The notes below the pieces were generated by a model. The model did not search any database. It was not told where the DNA came from and worked only from the letters and a program-made list of their open reading frames with translations. The position numbers and the translations under genes are program-made. From assembly GCF_023371205.1 (NCBI RefSeq), contig NZ_JAMCCO010000001.1, positions 58,662 to 122,661 on the forward strand: 64,000 nt of DNA, in the 5' to 3' direction. Shown here piece after piece: positions 9,492-18,352 of this stretch; within the stretch, counting starts at the first letter, position 1, and the number at the start of each line of letters is the position of its first letter. The DNA is from Parvivirga hydrogeniphila (GTDB lineage Bacteria; Actinomycetota; Coriobacteriia; Anaerosomatales; Anaerosomataceae).

Positions 9492-10079
9492 GTGCGAGCA
9501 GGGTCGCCAAGCACGCGGGAGCGGATGTTCCGCGCCGCACTCGAGCTCATCGCCGAGAAAGGCGTGAGCGCGACCACGGTCGACGAGATCGTGGAACGGG
9601 CGGGCGTGGCCAAGGGCACCGTCTACTACCACTTCCCCTCCGGCAAGTCCGAGCTCGTCGAAGCGATGATCGAGTCGCAGCTCACCCCGCTCGCCGAGGA
9701 CTTCCGTGCAATCGCGAAGGGCGGAGGCTCCCCGAGCTCCCGGATCGCCGCCCTCGTGCGCGCGGAGCTCGGATGGATCCGCGACAACCGCGAGTTCGCG
9801 AAGATCCTGGTGACGGAGCTGTGGCGTGAGGAGCGCGTGTGGCGCGACTCGCTCGTGATGCTCCGCAGGTCCATCCTCGGTTGCCTGCGAGACGCCGTCG
9901 CCGACGGCATCTCGAACGGCGCGTTCCGGGACGACCTCGACCCGGACTTCACCGCGTCTGCCCTGTTCGGGATGACCGTCACGGTGGCGCTGGACTGGCT
10001 CGTGTTCTACCCCGAGCGACCGCTCGAGTTCGTGGCCTCGCAGATCGACTCGCTCGCCTCAGCGGCCGTGCGGCCGTAG
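9492..10079 (+). CDS. TetR/AcrR-family transcriptional repressor
   Basis: Start GTG at 9492 with GAGGAG 6 nt upstream. 195 residues. The N-terminal HTH is canonical (RERMFRAALELIAEKGVSATTVDEI...GVAKGTVYYHFPSGKSELV), and the C-terminal ligand-binding half is all-helical and unassigned. It lies directly downstream of the YhgE/Pip gene, whose promoter carries a matching palindrome, so autoregulated repression of both is likely. Confidence 0.93.
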   Translation: MRAGSPSTRERMFRAALELIAEKGVSATTVDEIVERAGVAKGTVYYHFPSGKSELVEAMIESQLTPLAEDFRAIAKGGGSPSSRIAALVRAELGWIRDNREFAKILVTELWREERVWRDSLVMLRRSILGCLRDAVADGISNGAFRDDLDPDFTASALFGMTVTVALDWLVFYPERPLEFVASQIDSLASAAVRP

Positions 10080-10095
10080 GCGGGCAAGCGCAGCG

Positions 10096-11094
10096 TCAGG
10101 CCAGGCGCGCGATCCACTCCCGGTACTCGGCGAGCAGCGCCATCAGCTCGGCGTGGCTCCGCGCGTGGTTCACGAGCTCGCGGAAACGCGCGGCGCCCGG
10201 CATCTCGCGCACGTACCACGCCACGTGCTTGCGCATCCGCGTGAAGGCGCGCTCGCCTGCGAACGCCACGAGCGCTTCAGCGTGCTCGGCCGCCAGGTCG
10301 ATGCGTTCGAGCCAACCAGGACCGCAGACGCGCTCGCCGCGCTCGATGAGCGCCCGCGCTTGCGAGAAGATCCACGGGTTGCCTTGCGCGCCGCGGGCGA
10401 TCATGACGGCATCGACGCCGGTGCGGTCGAGCATCTCGAGCGCGTCGTCTGCCGTGAACACGTCGCCAGACCCTATCACAGGGACGCCGACCGCTTGCTT
10501 CACCGCGGCGATGACATCCCAATCGGCGCGCCCGGAGTAGAACTGCTCGCGCGTCCGCCCGTGCACCGCGAGCGCGGCCGCGCCCGCCTCTTCGAGCGCC
10601 TGCGCGAACTCGACCGCGTTGGCTTCGCTCTCCGACCACCCCTTCCGGAACTTGGCGGTGACCGGGACCGGCACCGCCGTGCTCACCGCCTTGACGATGG
10701 CGGCGGCGCGATGGACATCGCGCATGAGCGCGCACCCCTCGCCTTTGCGGACGACCTTCCCGACCGGACAGCCCATGTTGATGTCGATGAATGCGATCGC
10801 CTCGCCGTACCGCTCGACGAGCCGTGCGGCCTGCTCGGCCATCATCTCCGGCTCAGACCCGAAGAGCTGCACAGCCACCGGCGTCTCATCGGGCGCGAAG
10901 GACAAGAGCGCCCGCGCAGCGGCTGCCTGCGGGTTGTAGTGCAGCCCCTTGGCGCTCACCATCTCGGTGTAGGTGAGGCCAGCTCCCATGCGCTTGCAGA
11001 TCGCGCGGAAGGGCGCCTCGGTCACGCCGGCCATCGGACCGAGCACGACGAGCGCTTCGCGGAGGACGGGGACGAGGTCGCGTCGAGGTCGCAT
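10096..11094 (-). CDS. dus: tRNA-dihydrouridine synthase
   Basis: Flavoenzyme that reduces uridine to dihydrouridine in the tRNA D-loop. The roughly 330-residue TIM barrel shows LGPMAGVTEAPFRAICKRMG, the FMN-site motif DINMGCPVGKV, catalytic Cys region KGEGCALMRD, HGRTREQFYSG and GSGDVFTADDA, then the C-terminal helical tRNA-binding part. An alternative ATG at 11115 overlaps the RtcB stop (ATGA) and would add seven residues; either is possible. It probably shares a transcript with rtcB upstream, pairing two RNA-processing functions. Confidence 0.94.
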   Translation of the reverse strand: MRPRRDLVPVLREALVVLGPMAGVTEAPFRAICKRMGAGLTYTEMVSAKGLHYNPQAAAARALLSFAPDETPVAVQLFGSEPEMMAEQAARLVERYGEAIAFIDINMGCPVGKVVRKGEGCALMRDVHRAAAIVKAVSTAVPVPVTAKFRKGWSESEANAVEFAQALEEAGAAALAVHGRTREQFYSGRADWDVIAAVKQAVGVPVIGSGDVFTADDALEMLDRTGVDAVMIARGAQGNPWIFSQARALIERGERVCGPGWLERIDLAAEHAEALVAFAGERAFTRMRKHVAWYVREMPGAARFRELVNHARSHAELMALLAEYREWIARLA

Positions 11095-11111
11095 GGGGCA
11101 ATGATAGCCCC

Positions 11112-12272
11112 TCATCCCTTGACGACGCCGAGCGGGGTGAGCCGGACGAGCGGCCTGACGAGATCGCGCTGCCAGGCCATCACGGACTCTATGTCCTTGT
11201 ACGCCTGCGGCGCCTCCTCGGCGACGTCGTGCTGGCGGCCCTTGGCGAGGTGCACGCCGCGACGCTCGAGGTCGCGCAGCACCTCGTCGCGCTTCAGGCG
11301 ACGCATCGCCTCCCGCCTGCCGAGCGCGCGCCCTGCACCGTGGCTGCACGACTCGAAGGAGTCCGGGTTCGCGAGACCTTCCGCGATGTAGCTCGCCGTC
11401 CCCATCGAGCCCGGGACGACCACCGTCCCGCGCGCGTGCACGGCACCCTTCCGGTGCACGATCACGTCGCGTCCGAAGTGCGTCTCCGTCGACGCGTAGT
11501 TGTGGTGCACATCCACGTCCGGCGCGAACGAGACGCTGCCGAAGCGACGTCGCAGGACGTCTCGCACCGATTCTGCGATGAGGCGCCGGTTCTCCTTGGC
11601 GAACCGCAGGCACCACCCCATCGCCGCTAGATACTCGCTGCCGACCGCGCTTCGCACGTCGAGGTGCGCGAGACCCCACTGCGGCGGCACAGGCGAGCCT
11701 TCCCGGCGATTCAGATCGCGCGCGATTGCATCGTAGTGCTCGGCCACCTGCTTGCCGACGTTGCGCGACCCGCAGTGGATCATCACCCACACGAACCCGT
11801 CGGCGTCCTGTTGCAGCTCGATGAAGTGGTTGCCGCCGCCCAGCGTCCCGGCCTGCCGCTCGGCCCTCGCCTTCTCAGCGCGCAGCACGGGCGAGTCGGG
11901 CACCTCGTCGAACACGTCGGTGCGGTGCGCTTGGCTCTCGTGGTGCCAATCGAAACCCTGGGGAACGTCGCGCATGATGGCGTGGAGCACGTCGTCGAGC
12001 ACTGGCTCCACGTCGTCGCGCTGCAGGTCCGTCTTGAACGCGCGCACCCCGCAGCCGATGTCCAGGCCCACCGCGTGCGGCACCACCTGCCCGGCGGCCG
12101 CGAACACGCCGCCGATCGGCATGCCGAAGCCCACGTGCGCGTCAGGCATGAGCGCCACGTGGTGGTGCGCGAACGGCAGGTTCGCGATGTTGCGCGCCTG
12201 CGCAAGCGTGTCGGGATCGTCGATCTCGCCCCACACGTAGATGGGGACGCGTTCGGTCGTGATGGTGCGCAC
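11112..12272 (-). CDS. RtcB-family RNA ligase
   Basis: GTG start at 12272 with AGGAGG 7 nt upstream. 386 residues, the length of the short RtcB family. Metal and guanylate-site motifs are visible: [49 protein letters not shown] and the C-terminal [10 protein letters not shown] with the guanylated His. RtcB joins 2',3'-cyclic phosphate or 3'-phosphate RNA ends to 5'-OH ends in RNA repair. It is divergent from a macrodomain gene and in tandem with dus. Confidence 0.93.
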   Translation of the reverse strand: MRTITTERVPIYVWGEIDDPDTLAQARNIANLPFAHHHVALMPDAHVGFGMPIGGVFAAAGQVVPHAVGLDIGCGVRAFKTDLQRDDVEPVLDDVLHAIMRDVPQGFDWHHESQAHRTDVFDEVPDSPVLRAEKARAERQAGTLGGGNHFIELQQDADGFVWVMIHCGSRNVGKQVAEHYDAIARDLNRREGSPVPPQWGLAHLDVRSAVGSEYLAAMGWCLRFAKENRRLIAESVRDVLRRRFGSVSFAPDVDVHHNYASTETHFGRDVIVHRKGAVHARGTVVVPGSMGTASYIAEGLANPDSFESCSHGAGRALGRREAMRRLKRDEVLRDLERRGVHLAKGRQHDVAEEAPQAYKDIESVMAWQRDLVRPLVRLTPLGVVKG

Positions 12273-12335
12273 CGTGCACCTCCTGGTCGGACCGCGGGTA
12301 AGTATCTACCCACAGGCGTGCGACTGGGAGGACGC

Positions 12336-12893
12336 ATGAAGCGAGCGACGCTGGACAGGATGACGGTCGTGGTCGGCGACATCACGGAGCTCGACGTCGA
12401 CGCCATCGTCAACGCCGCCAACAGCACCCTTCTCGGGGGCGGCGGCGTCGATGGGGCTATACACCGCGCCGCCGGCCCGGGGCTTCTGGAGGAGTGCCGC
12501 CTGATCGGCGGGTGCCCGACGGGCGAGGCGCGCATCACCGGCGGCCACCGCCTGAAAGCACGCTACGTCATCCACACCGTCGGACCGGTGTGGCGCGGCG
12601 GCACGCACGGCGAACGCGAGCTCCTCGAAGCGTGCTACCGCAACTCCCTTGCACTCGCGGCGAGCCGCGGCACCGAGACCGTCGCGTTCCCTGCCATCTC
12701 GACCGGAGCGTACGGGTACCCGAAGGCAGCAGCCTGCGACGCGGCGGTCGAGGCCGTGAGCGAGTGGCTGGACGAGCATGAGCTCCCTCGCCACGTCATC
12801 TTCTGCTGCTACGACGACGAGGACGCCCACCTCTACCGCGAGCGGCTGGAACGGGAAGAAGAGAGTGCCCGAGAAGAACGGAGGAGGACATGA
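12336..12893 (+). CDS. Macrodomain protein, O-acetyl-ADP-ribose deacetylase family
   Basis: ATG at 12336 preceded by GGGAGG. 185 residues. Signature elements of the MacroD/YmdB class: [34 protein letters not shown] and [12 protein letters not shown], with the catalytic-loop N and D residues kept. It would hydrolyse O-acetyl-ADP-ribose or remove ADP-ribose from proteins or nucleic acids. Divergently transcribed from the RNA ligase and overlapping the next small membrane gene by ATGA. A link to RNA-end repair is conceivable but only suggested by proximity. Confidence 0.93.
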   Translation: MKRATLDRMTVVVGDITELDVDAIVNAANSTLLGGGGVDGAIHRAAGPGLLEECRLIGGCPTGEARITGGHRLKARYVIHTVGPVWRGGTHGERELLEACYRNSLALAASRGTETVAFPAISTGAYGYPKAAACDAAVEAVSEWLDEHELPRHVIFCCYDDEDAHLYRERLEREEESAREERRRT

Positions 12894-13102
12894 AGCGCAA
12901 CGAATCCACTGCTGACCGGATCGTCAGGCTCGTGCTTGCCGTGGCATTCGCCTTTGGCGGCTACAGCACGACGGGCGCGCTCTCGATCGTCCTGTACGTG
13001 CTCGCAATCGTCATGGCGGTCACCGCAGCCACGGGGTTCTGCCTGCTCTATAAGGTCTTCGGCATCGACACCTGCAAGATGGCGAAAGGCTGCGAGAAGT
13101 AG
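12890..13102 (+). CDS. DUF2892 (YgaP-like) small membrane protein
   Basis: 70 residues with the DUF2892 pattern: N-terminal [16 protein letters not shown], two transmembrane hairpin helices with a short glycine turn, and the C-terminal [14 protein letters not shown] motif. It overlaps the macrodomain stop (ATGA) and so is translationally coupled. The family is the membrane part of YgaP-type sulfurtransferases but stand-alone members have no known role. Confidence 0.85.
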   Translation: MKRNESTADRIVRLVLAVAFAFGGYSTTGALSIVLYVLAIVMAVTAATGFCLLYKVFGIDTCKMAKGCEK

Positions 13103-13213
13103 CGAGCGGCTCGGCCTCCCCTGGCACGGCCCGTGCTGACGCGGTAGAGTGCACACTGCACGATTTCCGCCTCGCCGGCACGGGGCGCCGACAAAGCTCA
13201 GGAGGCACCAGCC

Positions 13214-14410
13214 ATGGCGCACGTCCGCTCGCTGTTCTTCAACGGTCCGCTGTCCGAGATCGAAGATAAGGCATTCAAAGCCGCTTCCCTCGGGCGGCCG
13301 TCCGACATCATCTGGAACATCACGAACCGCTGCAACCTGCTCTGCGAGCACTGCTACATGGCGGCCGACGGCCACCGCAGGCCGAACGAGCTGTCTGACG
13401 ACGAGGCCATCGCGCTCGTCAAGCAGATGGGCGAGGTCGGCGTGCCGATGCTCTTCCTGTCAGGCGGCGAGCCGATGGTGCGGCCGAACTTCTGGGACAT
13501 CCTCGAAGAAGCGCACCGGCAGGGCATCCGGCCGACGATCTCCACGAACTGCACGCTCATCGACCGCGACGCGGCCCGCCGGCTCAAAGAGAACGGCGTG
13601 CGCTGGATCGCGACCTCGCTGTACGGCCCGGACGAGTTCCACGATGCCATGGTGCGCGTGCCGGGCACGCGCAGACGCGTCATCGAAGCCATCAGGATCC
13701 TGCGCGAAGAAGGCGTGGGGGTCGTCTTGAAGACGGCGCTTTCCAAGGACACCTGGCCCTACATCTACGACCTCATCCAGACCGCGAAGGACCTGGACTG
13801 CGGCCTCATCTACATCTGCGACCTCATCACCAGCGGCCGGTCCGAAGGCGAGGAGGACGCGCGCGTGAGCGACGACCAGTGGCGCGAGCTCGCCGACTGG
13901 ATCATCGAAGACGTGCTCGATCCGGACCAGAAGCTCGAGTACGACATCGGGGCGCTGCCTTCCATCATCCCGTACATGGCCGAACGCCTGCTCGAGCGCG
14001 GCGTCGACGTCACGAAGGGCCTCGAGCGCCTGAAGACGATGAGCGCCTGCCCGGTCGGCAAGGGCCACATGAACATCAACTCTGAAGGCGGCATCATGCC
14101 GTGCCAGTTCGCCCAGGACTGGGTGGTCGGCAACGTCCGCGAGATGTCGCTTACTGAGGCCGTTCAGGCCCTCTACCGGCTCGACCTCACCGAATCGAAA
14201 GGGGCGTGCTCGCCGGAGGAATGCGAGTACACGCGCATCTGCCGCGGCTGCCGCACGAAGGCGTGGCAGCAGTTCGGCGATCCGTTCGCCGAGGACACGA
14301 CCTGCATCCTGCGGCGCGACAAGGAGCGCACGCTTTCCTCGCACGACGTCATGCGCGAGCCGCGTCCGAGCCCCGCAGCCCCGTGCATGGCTCCGGGCGG
14401 TTGCGGCTAG
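13214..14410 (+). CDS. Radical SAM/SPASM-domain enzyme
   Basis: 398 residues, ATG at 13214 with AGGAGG upstream. The radical SAM motif CNLLCEHC binds the SAM-coordinating 4Fe-4S cluster; LFLSGGEPMVRPNF is the next conserved loop. The C-terminal third is a SPASM domain with auxiliary-cluster cysteines (SACPVGKGHMNINSEGGIMPCQF; CSPEECEYTRICRGC; final CILRRD). SPASM enzymes mature peptides or modify haem precursors (NirJ/AhbD type), and this protein cannot be assigned further from the sequence. Its last residues (APCMAPGGCG) fall inside the first copy of a 35-bp tandem repeat, which is odd for a coding end. Confidence 0.9.
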   Translation: MAHVRSLFFNGPLSEIEDKAFKAASLGRPSDIIWNITNRCNLLCEHCYMAADGHRRPNELSDDEAIALVKQMGEVGVPMLFLSGGEPMVRPNFWDILEEAHRQGIRPTISTNCTLIDRDAARRLKENGVRWIATSLYGPDEFHDAMVRVPGTRRRVIEAIRILREEGVGVVLKTALSKDTWPYIYDLIQTAKDLDCGLIYICDLITSGRSEGEEDARVSDDQWRELADWIIEDVLDPDQKLEYDIGALPSIIPYMAERLLERGVDVTKGLERLKTMSACPVGKGHMNINSEGGIMPCQFAQDWVVGNVREMSLTEAVQALYRLDLTESKGACSPEECEYTRICRGCRTKAWQQFGDPFAEDTTCILRRDKERTLSSHDVMREPRPSPAAPCMAPGGCG

Positions 14411-14490
14411 CGACTCAGCGCGTGGCTCCTGGCGGTTGCGGCCAGTGACTCAGCCCGTGGCCCCAGACCGCTGCGACTCCCGTCTCAGCC
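14386..14490. repeat. 35-bp imperfect tandem repeat, three copies
   Basis: Units at 14386-14420, 14421-14455 and 14456-14490. Units 1 and 2 differ at 5 of 35 positions; unit 3 is more diverged. Each begins with (ATG/GTG)-GC(T/C)-CC and contains a TGCG core. The repeat covers the stop codon of the radical SAM gene and ends over the stop codon of the convergent flavin reductase gene. Confidence 0.8.
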
Positions 14491-15060
14491 GGTGTAGCGC
14501 TTCCCCACCGAGTACGCGTCGGCGACCTTCTCCCCGAGCCGCCGGTACTCCCGCACGGTCGGGACGTAGACGAGCGGGTCGATGCGGTCCGCAAGCGGCT
14601 TGGCGCCGGTCTCGTCCAAGACGTCCGCGTCGACGTGCGTCTCCACGATCTCGCCGATGACGATGACGTGATCGCCGTGCTCGAGCATGCGCATCACCGT
14701 GCACTCCAGGTTGTGCGGGCACTCGGCGATGATGGGGGCGCTCACCACCGAGCCCGGGAGCGGCGTGAGCCCGGCCTCCTTGAGCTTGTCGGGGACCGTC
14801 CGGCCGCTCACGATGCCGGCGAAGTCGAGCTCGGCGGCCATGTCGGCGCGCGGCGTGTTCACCGTGAACTCGCCGGAGCGCTCGATGAGCTCGAAGGTCC
14901 GCCGCGTGGGTCTGACGGACAGCATCACGCTCGGCGGCTTGGAGCCAGCTATGGCGATCCAGGCGACCGCCATGACGTCGACCTCGCCGTCCGCCGCGCT
15001 TGCCACGAACACGGCCGGCATCGGGTAGAGCAGCTCGCGCGGGCCGAGACGCTTTTTCAC
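14485..15060 (-). CDS. Flavin reductase-family (FMN-binding split barrel) protein
   Basis: Start GTG at 15060, with GGGAG 6 nt upstream; longer in-frame reading extends into unrelated sequence. 191 residues in the DIM6/NTAB flavin reductase fold: an N-terminal LGPRELLYPMPAVFVAS, the FMN-contacting segment VMAVAWIAIAGSKPPSVMLSVRPTRRTFELI and FTVNTPRADMA. Such proteins bind FMN and often pass electrons in anaerobes. Partner unknown. Confidence 0.9.
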   Translation of the reverse strand: MKKRLGPRELLYPMPAVFVASAADGEVDVMAVAWIAIAGSKPPSVMLSVRPTRRTFELIERSGEFTVNTPRADMAAELDFAGIVSGRTVPDKLKEAGLTPLPGSVVSAPIIAECPHNLECTVMRMLEHGDHVIVIGEIVETHVDADVLDETGAKPLADRIDPLVYVPTVREYRRLGEKVADAYSVGKRYTG

Positions 15061-15097
15061 CGAAGGCTCCCTTCTCCTGGCGTCAGACACACGGTGT

Positions 15098-15808
15098 ATG
15101 CTGACGCCGCAGGACCTGTCGCCTGGAGGCGTGGTGCAGAAGGATAGCAGGTTGCTCACACGCATGCGCGGCCGGGCCGCCGCAGCGGCCGCGCTGCTCG
15201 TCGTCGCGCTCGCGCTCGCGGGATGCGAGCCGCAGGCGGTCTGGTCGCCCGAACCGAGCGGAGGCTCAGCGGCCGCGACGCCGCCTGCCGCTGCGGTTGC
15301 GACCGCAAGCGACGAGCCGTCCCTTCCCGCGTACACAGGGGACGGCGGCGATGCCGGGATCGCTGCCGTAGAAGCGACCGAGGCGGTCGTCGTTCGCGTC
15401 GTCGACGGCGACACTGCCGTGTTCCGGCTCGCAGACGGGCGCCAGGAGAAGGTGCGCTTCATCGGGGTCGACACGCCTGAATCGACGATCGAGCACGAGC
15501 CGTACGGCGCCGAAGCGTCGGCATACACGAAGCGGCTCCTTCCGCGGGGGCGCCGCGTGTGGCTCGAGACCGACGCCGGCCTGCGCGACCGCTACGGCCG
15601 TCTCCTCGCCTACGTCTGGCTTGCGCTGCCGACCGGCGACCCGGCCCGCGAAGCGCGCAGCAAGATGCTGAACGCGCGGCTCGCGCTGGACGGGTACGCC
15701 ACGCAGATGACCGTCCCGCCGAACGTGCGCTACGCCCACGTGTTCGCCGCGTGCGTCGAAGAAGCGCGTTCGGCAGGACGCGGCCTGTGGGGGATCGAGC
15801 CGCGATGA
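15098..15808 (+). CDS. Lipoprotein with thermonuclease (SNase-like) domain
   Basis: The C-terminal two thirds are a staphylococcal-nuclease fold: VVDGDTAVFRL, GVDTPES, DRYGRLLAYVWL and a terminal AGRGLWG. The N-terminus has a lipobox (LALAGC), so the product should be membrane-anchored outside the cell and could degrade extracellular DNA or RNA. The start is uncertain: ATG 15098 is used here, but TTG 15152 (AAGG upstream) or ATG 15164 would put the signal peptide closer to the N-terminus. It overlaps the next gene by ATGA. Confidence 0.86.
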   Translation: MLTPQDLSPGGVVQKDSRLLTRMRGRAAAAAALLVVALALAGCEPQAVWSPEPSGGSAAATPPAAAVATASDEPSLPAYTGDGGDAGIAAVEATEAVVVRVVDGDTAVFRLADGRQEKVRFIGVDTPESTIEHEPYGAEASAYTKRLLPRGRRVWLETDAGLRDRYGRLLAYVWLALPTGDPAREARSKMLNARLALDGYATQMTVPPNVRYAHVFAACVEEARSAGRGLWGIEPR

Positions 15809-18117
15809 CCGCCCCGGACGCCGCCTCTGCGCGCGCGGCGAGAGCAGCCGGGCTTCTCGGAGCCGACCTCGTCGCGTGGATCCTCGATTCCGACGAGCCG
15901 GCGGCGCGTTTCGTCGCGAGGACCCGCATCCTCCATGAGCCGGAAGATTCCCCTGATGCCGCAGCCGACCGGCAGGCGAGCATCGCGACGCGGATCGTGC
16001 ACGAGCTTGTCGCGACGCTCCCTGGTTGGGCAACCGACGCGTTCGACCGCCGCGACTCGGTGCGCTACCTGCCCAACGCGCTTCGCGTGCTGCACGATCT
16101 TGGCGTGCGGACAGGCGATTTCCCCGGCGTGGACGCTGCTCTGGAGAGCCTTATCGCGCACCGTGACCGGCATGGCCGCCTCGTCAGTGTCCGGCCTGCA
16201 GACAGCGCCCGAGCGGTGCCTGCCCCGGCGCTGTGCGAATCGCATTCCGCGATCGAAGTCGCGCTGCGGTTCGGTCTTCGCGATGACGCGCGCGTCGAGC
16301 GCGCCCTCGAGCAGATGCTCATCGACATGCGCCGATCGGACTTCGGGCGCGCATGGTGCTGCGAGGCGCGTGCAGGACGCCTGCGGCTGTTCAGCTCGCG
16401 CGACTGCGAGATGTGCCCGCACGCCACCGTCCTTGCGCTTCGCGCGCTCGCCGCGCTTCCTGCATCCGAGCGGCCTGCGCTCGCCGAAGATGCCGCACGC
16501 TCGCTCCTGGCAGCGTGGCGTCGGCGCGCCGAGGCGCGTCCCAGCGGCTTCGGACACGGCTACCAGTTCGTGACCGTCCGCTGGCCGCACCTGTGGTACG
16601 ACGCGCTCGGCGTGATCGAGGCCGTCGCGCCGTTCTCGGACGTCTGGTCGGCTCGAGCCGGCGACCCTGCGAGCCGCCAGGCCGTGGTCGAGCTCGCCGC
16701 CGCGCTGATCGACGCGAACACCGACAGCAGCGGCCGCGTCGTGCCCGTGCGCGTCACGCCGGGTTTCCGCGACCTGTCGATCGGCAGGAAGGGCGAGCCC
16801 TCCCCGCTCGCAAGCGCCCTCGTGCGAGCGGCTCTCGAACCCCTCATGGAGCTCGCGGACGAGATCGCCGCCGCCGAGGTCGTCGAGTCGAAGGCGCCCG
16901 CGCGCGAGTCTGCGTCCGAGCGCGACCGATTCGCGTGTGCCGTGCTCGCACATCGCCCCGCGTACCCCTCGGCCTCCGTCATCGCTCGGCAGCTCCAGCG
17001 GCAGCACATCGGCACGCCGTGGATCCAGGCGACCCCCGAGACGCTCGTGGCAGACACCGTGGCGATTCCCGTCCTCGAACCGCGGGGGCCGTACATCGCT
17101 GCCACCGACCGTCTCGGCATCCGAGCACTGGACCAGACCGTGGAGGCGCTGTACGACCGCCGCTCGCTCGTGTTGTTCCGCTGCATGCGCGGCGTCCTGC
17201 ACGTCGTCAGGAGCGATGCGCTCCCCGTGGTCGCTGCGGCGACCGGGCGTGCGGTCCGCCACCACTCGGCGCGCTTCTTAGGATCGCGCGGCGTGAGCGC
17301 CCGCCACTACGAAATCGTCGCGGGTCAGGTGCTCGACGCGCTCGCAGAAGGGTCGCTCAGCGTGCGCGCGATCCGCGAACGGCTGCGCCCGCACGTCGAC
17401 CTGTCGGCCGTGCTCGCGCATATGTGCAACGAGGGGCTCGCGTTGCGCGACCTGCCCGAGGACGGTCCGTTCGGGCATCGGACCCGGTACGTGCGCTTCG
17501 ACCACGCGCTTCCTGGCGTGCGCCTGGACGCGCTCGACGAAGACGCGGCCGCCCGAGACCTGGTGCGGGCGTACGTCCGAGCGTACGCGCCCGTCACCGA
17601 GGCCGACGTCGCGTGGTGGACCGGCCTCGGGCCTCGACGCGCGGCCCAAGCGCTGCACGACCTCGGCGACGAGCTCGTTCTCGTCAGCGTCGAGGGCTTC
17701 GACCAGCCCGCGTTCGTCCACCTCGCCGACGCCGACGAGCTCGAATCGGCAGCCATCGCCGCACGCCCCGCTGTCGCGCTTCTCCCGGCAGGCGACGCCC
17801 TCCTCGCCTCGCGCAGGCAGCGATCGCTCTTCGTACCGGACGCCGTGCGTCGCTTCGTGTTCGACGCACGCGGACGCTCGGCTCCTGCGATCCTCGTCGA
17901 CGGCACCGTGCGCGGAGTCTGGGACCTCGCGGTTGACGGCGCCCTGCTTCTGCACGCTGCTTCTGCGCTCAGCAAAGCGGAGCGCCGCGCGGTGGAAGCG
18001 CGCGCCGAAGCGCTCACGCTGGCGTTCGGTGCGAATGGCGCCCCGAGCTGGACGTCGGACGCTCCTGAGGTCCGCGACGCTCCCCTCCACGTGCTTGCGC
18101 ACCCGCTTTCCACGTGA
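15805..18117 (+). CDS. Fusion of alpha/alpha-toroid-like domain and AlkZ-like winged-helix domain
   Basis: 770 residues. The N-terminal half (about 20-360) resembles prenyltransferase/squalene-cyclase-type alpha/alpha toroids: a HDRHGRLV-like strand, a CEMCPHATVLALRAL helix and the GYQFVTVRWPHLWYDALGVIEAV motif. The C-terminal half (about 375-770) matches winged-helix DNA-binding proteins of the AlkZ/YcaQ type (HTH_42): LGIRALDQTVEALYDRRSLVLFRCMRGVLHVV, YAPVTEADVAWWTGL, LLPAGDALLASRRQRSLFVPD and ILVDGTVRGVWDL. The catalytic Gln-x-Gln of AlkZ glycosylases is not evident where expected (IPVLEPRGP). The start overlaps the nuclease stop. Function unknown; DNA binding or repair is an inference. 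Confidence 0.75.
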   Translation: MTAPDAASARAARAAGLLGADLVAWILDSDEPAARFVARTRILHEPEDSPDAAADRQASIATRIVHELVATLPGWATDAFDRRDSVRYLPNALRVLHDLGVRTGDFPGVDAALESLIAHRDRHGRLVSVRPADSARAVPAPALCESHSAIEVALRFGLRDDARVERALEQMLIDMRRSDFGRAWCCEARAGRLRLFSSRDCEMCPHATVLALRALAALPASERPALAEDAARSLLAAWRRRAEARPSGFGHGYQFVTVRWPHLWYDALGVIEAVAPFSDVWSARAGDPASRQAVVELAAALIDANTDSSGRVVPVRVTPGFRDLSIGRKGEPSPLASALVRAALEPLMELADEIAAAEVVESKAPARESASERDRFACAVLAHRPAYPSASVIARQLQRQHIGTPWIQATPETLVADTVAIPVLEPRGPYIAATDRLGIRALDQTVEALYDRRSLVLFRCMRGVLHVVRSDALPVVAAATGRAVRHHSARFLGSRGVSARHYEIVAGQVLDALAEGSLSVRAIRERLRPHVDLSAVLAHMCNEGLALRDLPEDGPFGHRTRYVRFDHALPGVRLDALDEDAAARDLVRAYVRAYAPVTEADVAWWTGLGPRRAAQALHDLGDELVLVSVEGFDQPAFVHLADADELESAAIAARPAVALLPAGDALLASRRQRSLFVPDAVRRFVFDARGRSAPAILVDGTVRGVWDLAVDGALLLHAASALSKAERRAVEARAEALTLAFGANGAPSWTSDAPEVRDAPLHVLAHPLST

Positions 18118-18142
18118 ACGCTCGCATGCCCGCAGAAACGAT

Positions 18143-18170
18143 GCAGCACCCGGGAGGGGCCGGGTGCTGC
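18143..18170 (+). terminator. GC-rich hairpin after the toroid/AlkZ-like gene
   Basis: A perfect 10-bp stem GCAGCACCCG / CGGGTGCTGC with an 8-nt loop, 25 bp after the stop codon at 18117. No T-tract follows, so it is either a Rho-assisted or stem-only terminator of the type common in high-GC actinobacteria. Confidence 0.55.
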
Positions 18171-18312
18171 GCATCGCACGGCAGGTTCTCAGGCGGTGCC
18201 GCGCGCAAGCCGTGTGCAGGCGCGGGGTGGGGGGAGGGGAGGGACGCCCGCACACGTCGCGTTCGAAGAACGCTTCACTGCGTAGTATCGGACGGAGCAA
18301 GCATGAATTCCA

Positions 18313-18352
18313 TTCACTCTTTGTGTGCTTTATCGTAAGATGCACTTACGAT
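18313..18352 (+). promoter_or_regulatory. Predicted LysR promoter with operator over the start codon
   Basis: TTCACT (18313-18318), a 17-bp spacer and TAAGAT (18336-18341) place transcription start at or next to the ATG at 18351. The palindrome ATCGTAAG-ATGCA-CTTACGAT (18332-18352) overlaps the -10 and the first two bases of the start codon. No SD is visible, so the mRNA may be leaderless. Confidence 0.5.

Noticed and set aside
14421-14660. Small plus-strand ORFs after the radical SAM gene as RiPP precursors
   Set aside because: No SD, Arg-rich shadow composition and overlap with the antisense flavin reductase gene; kept only as a low-interest idea.
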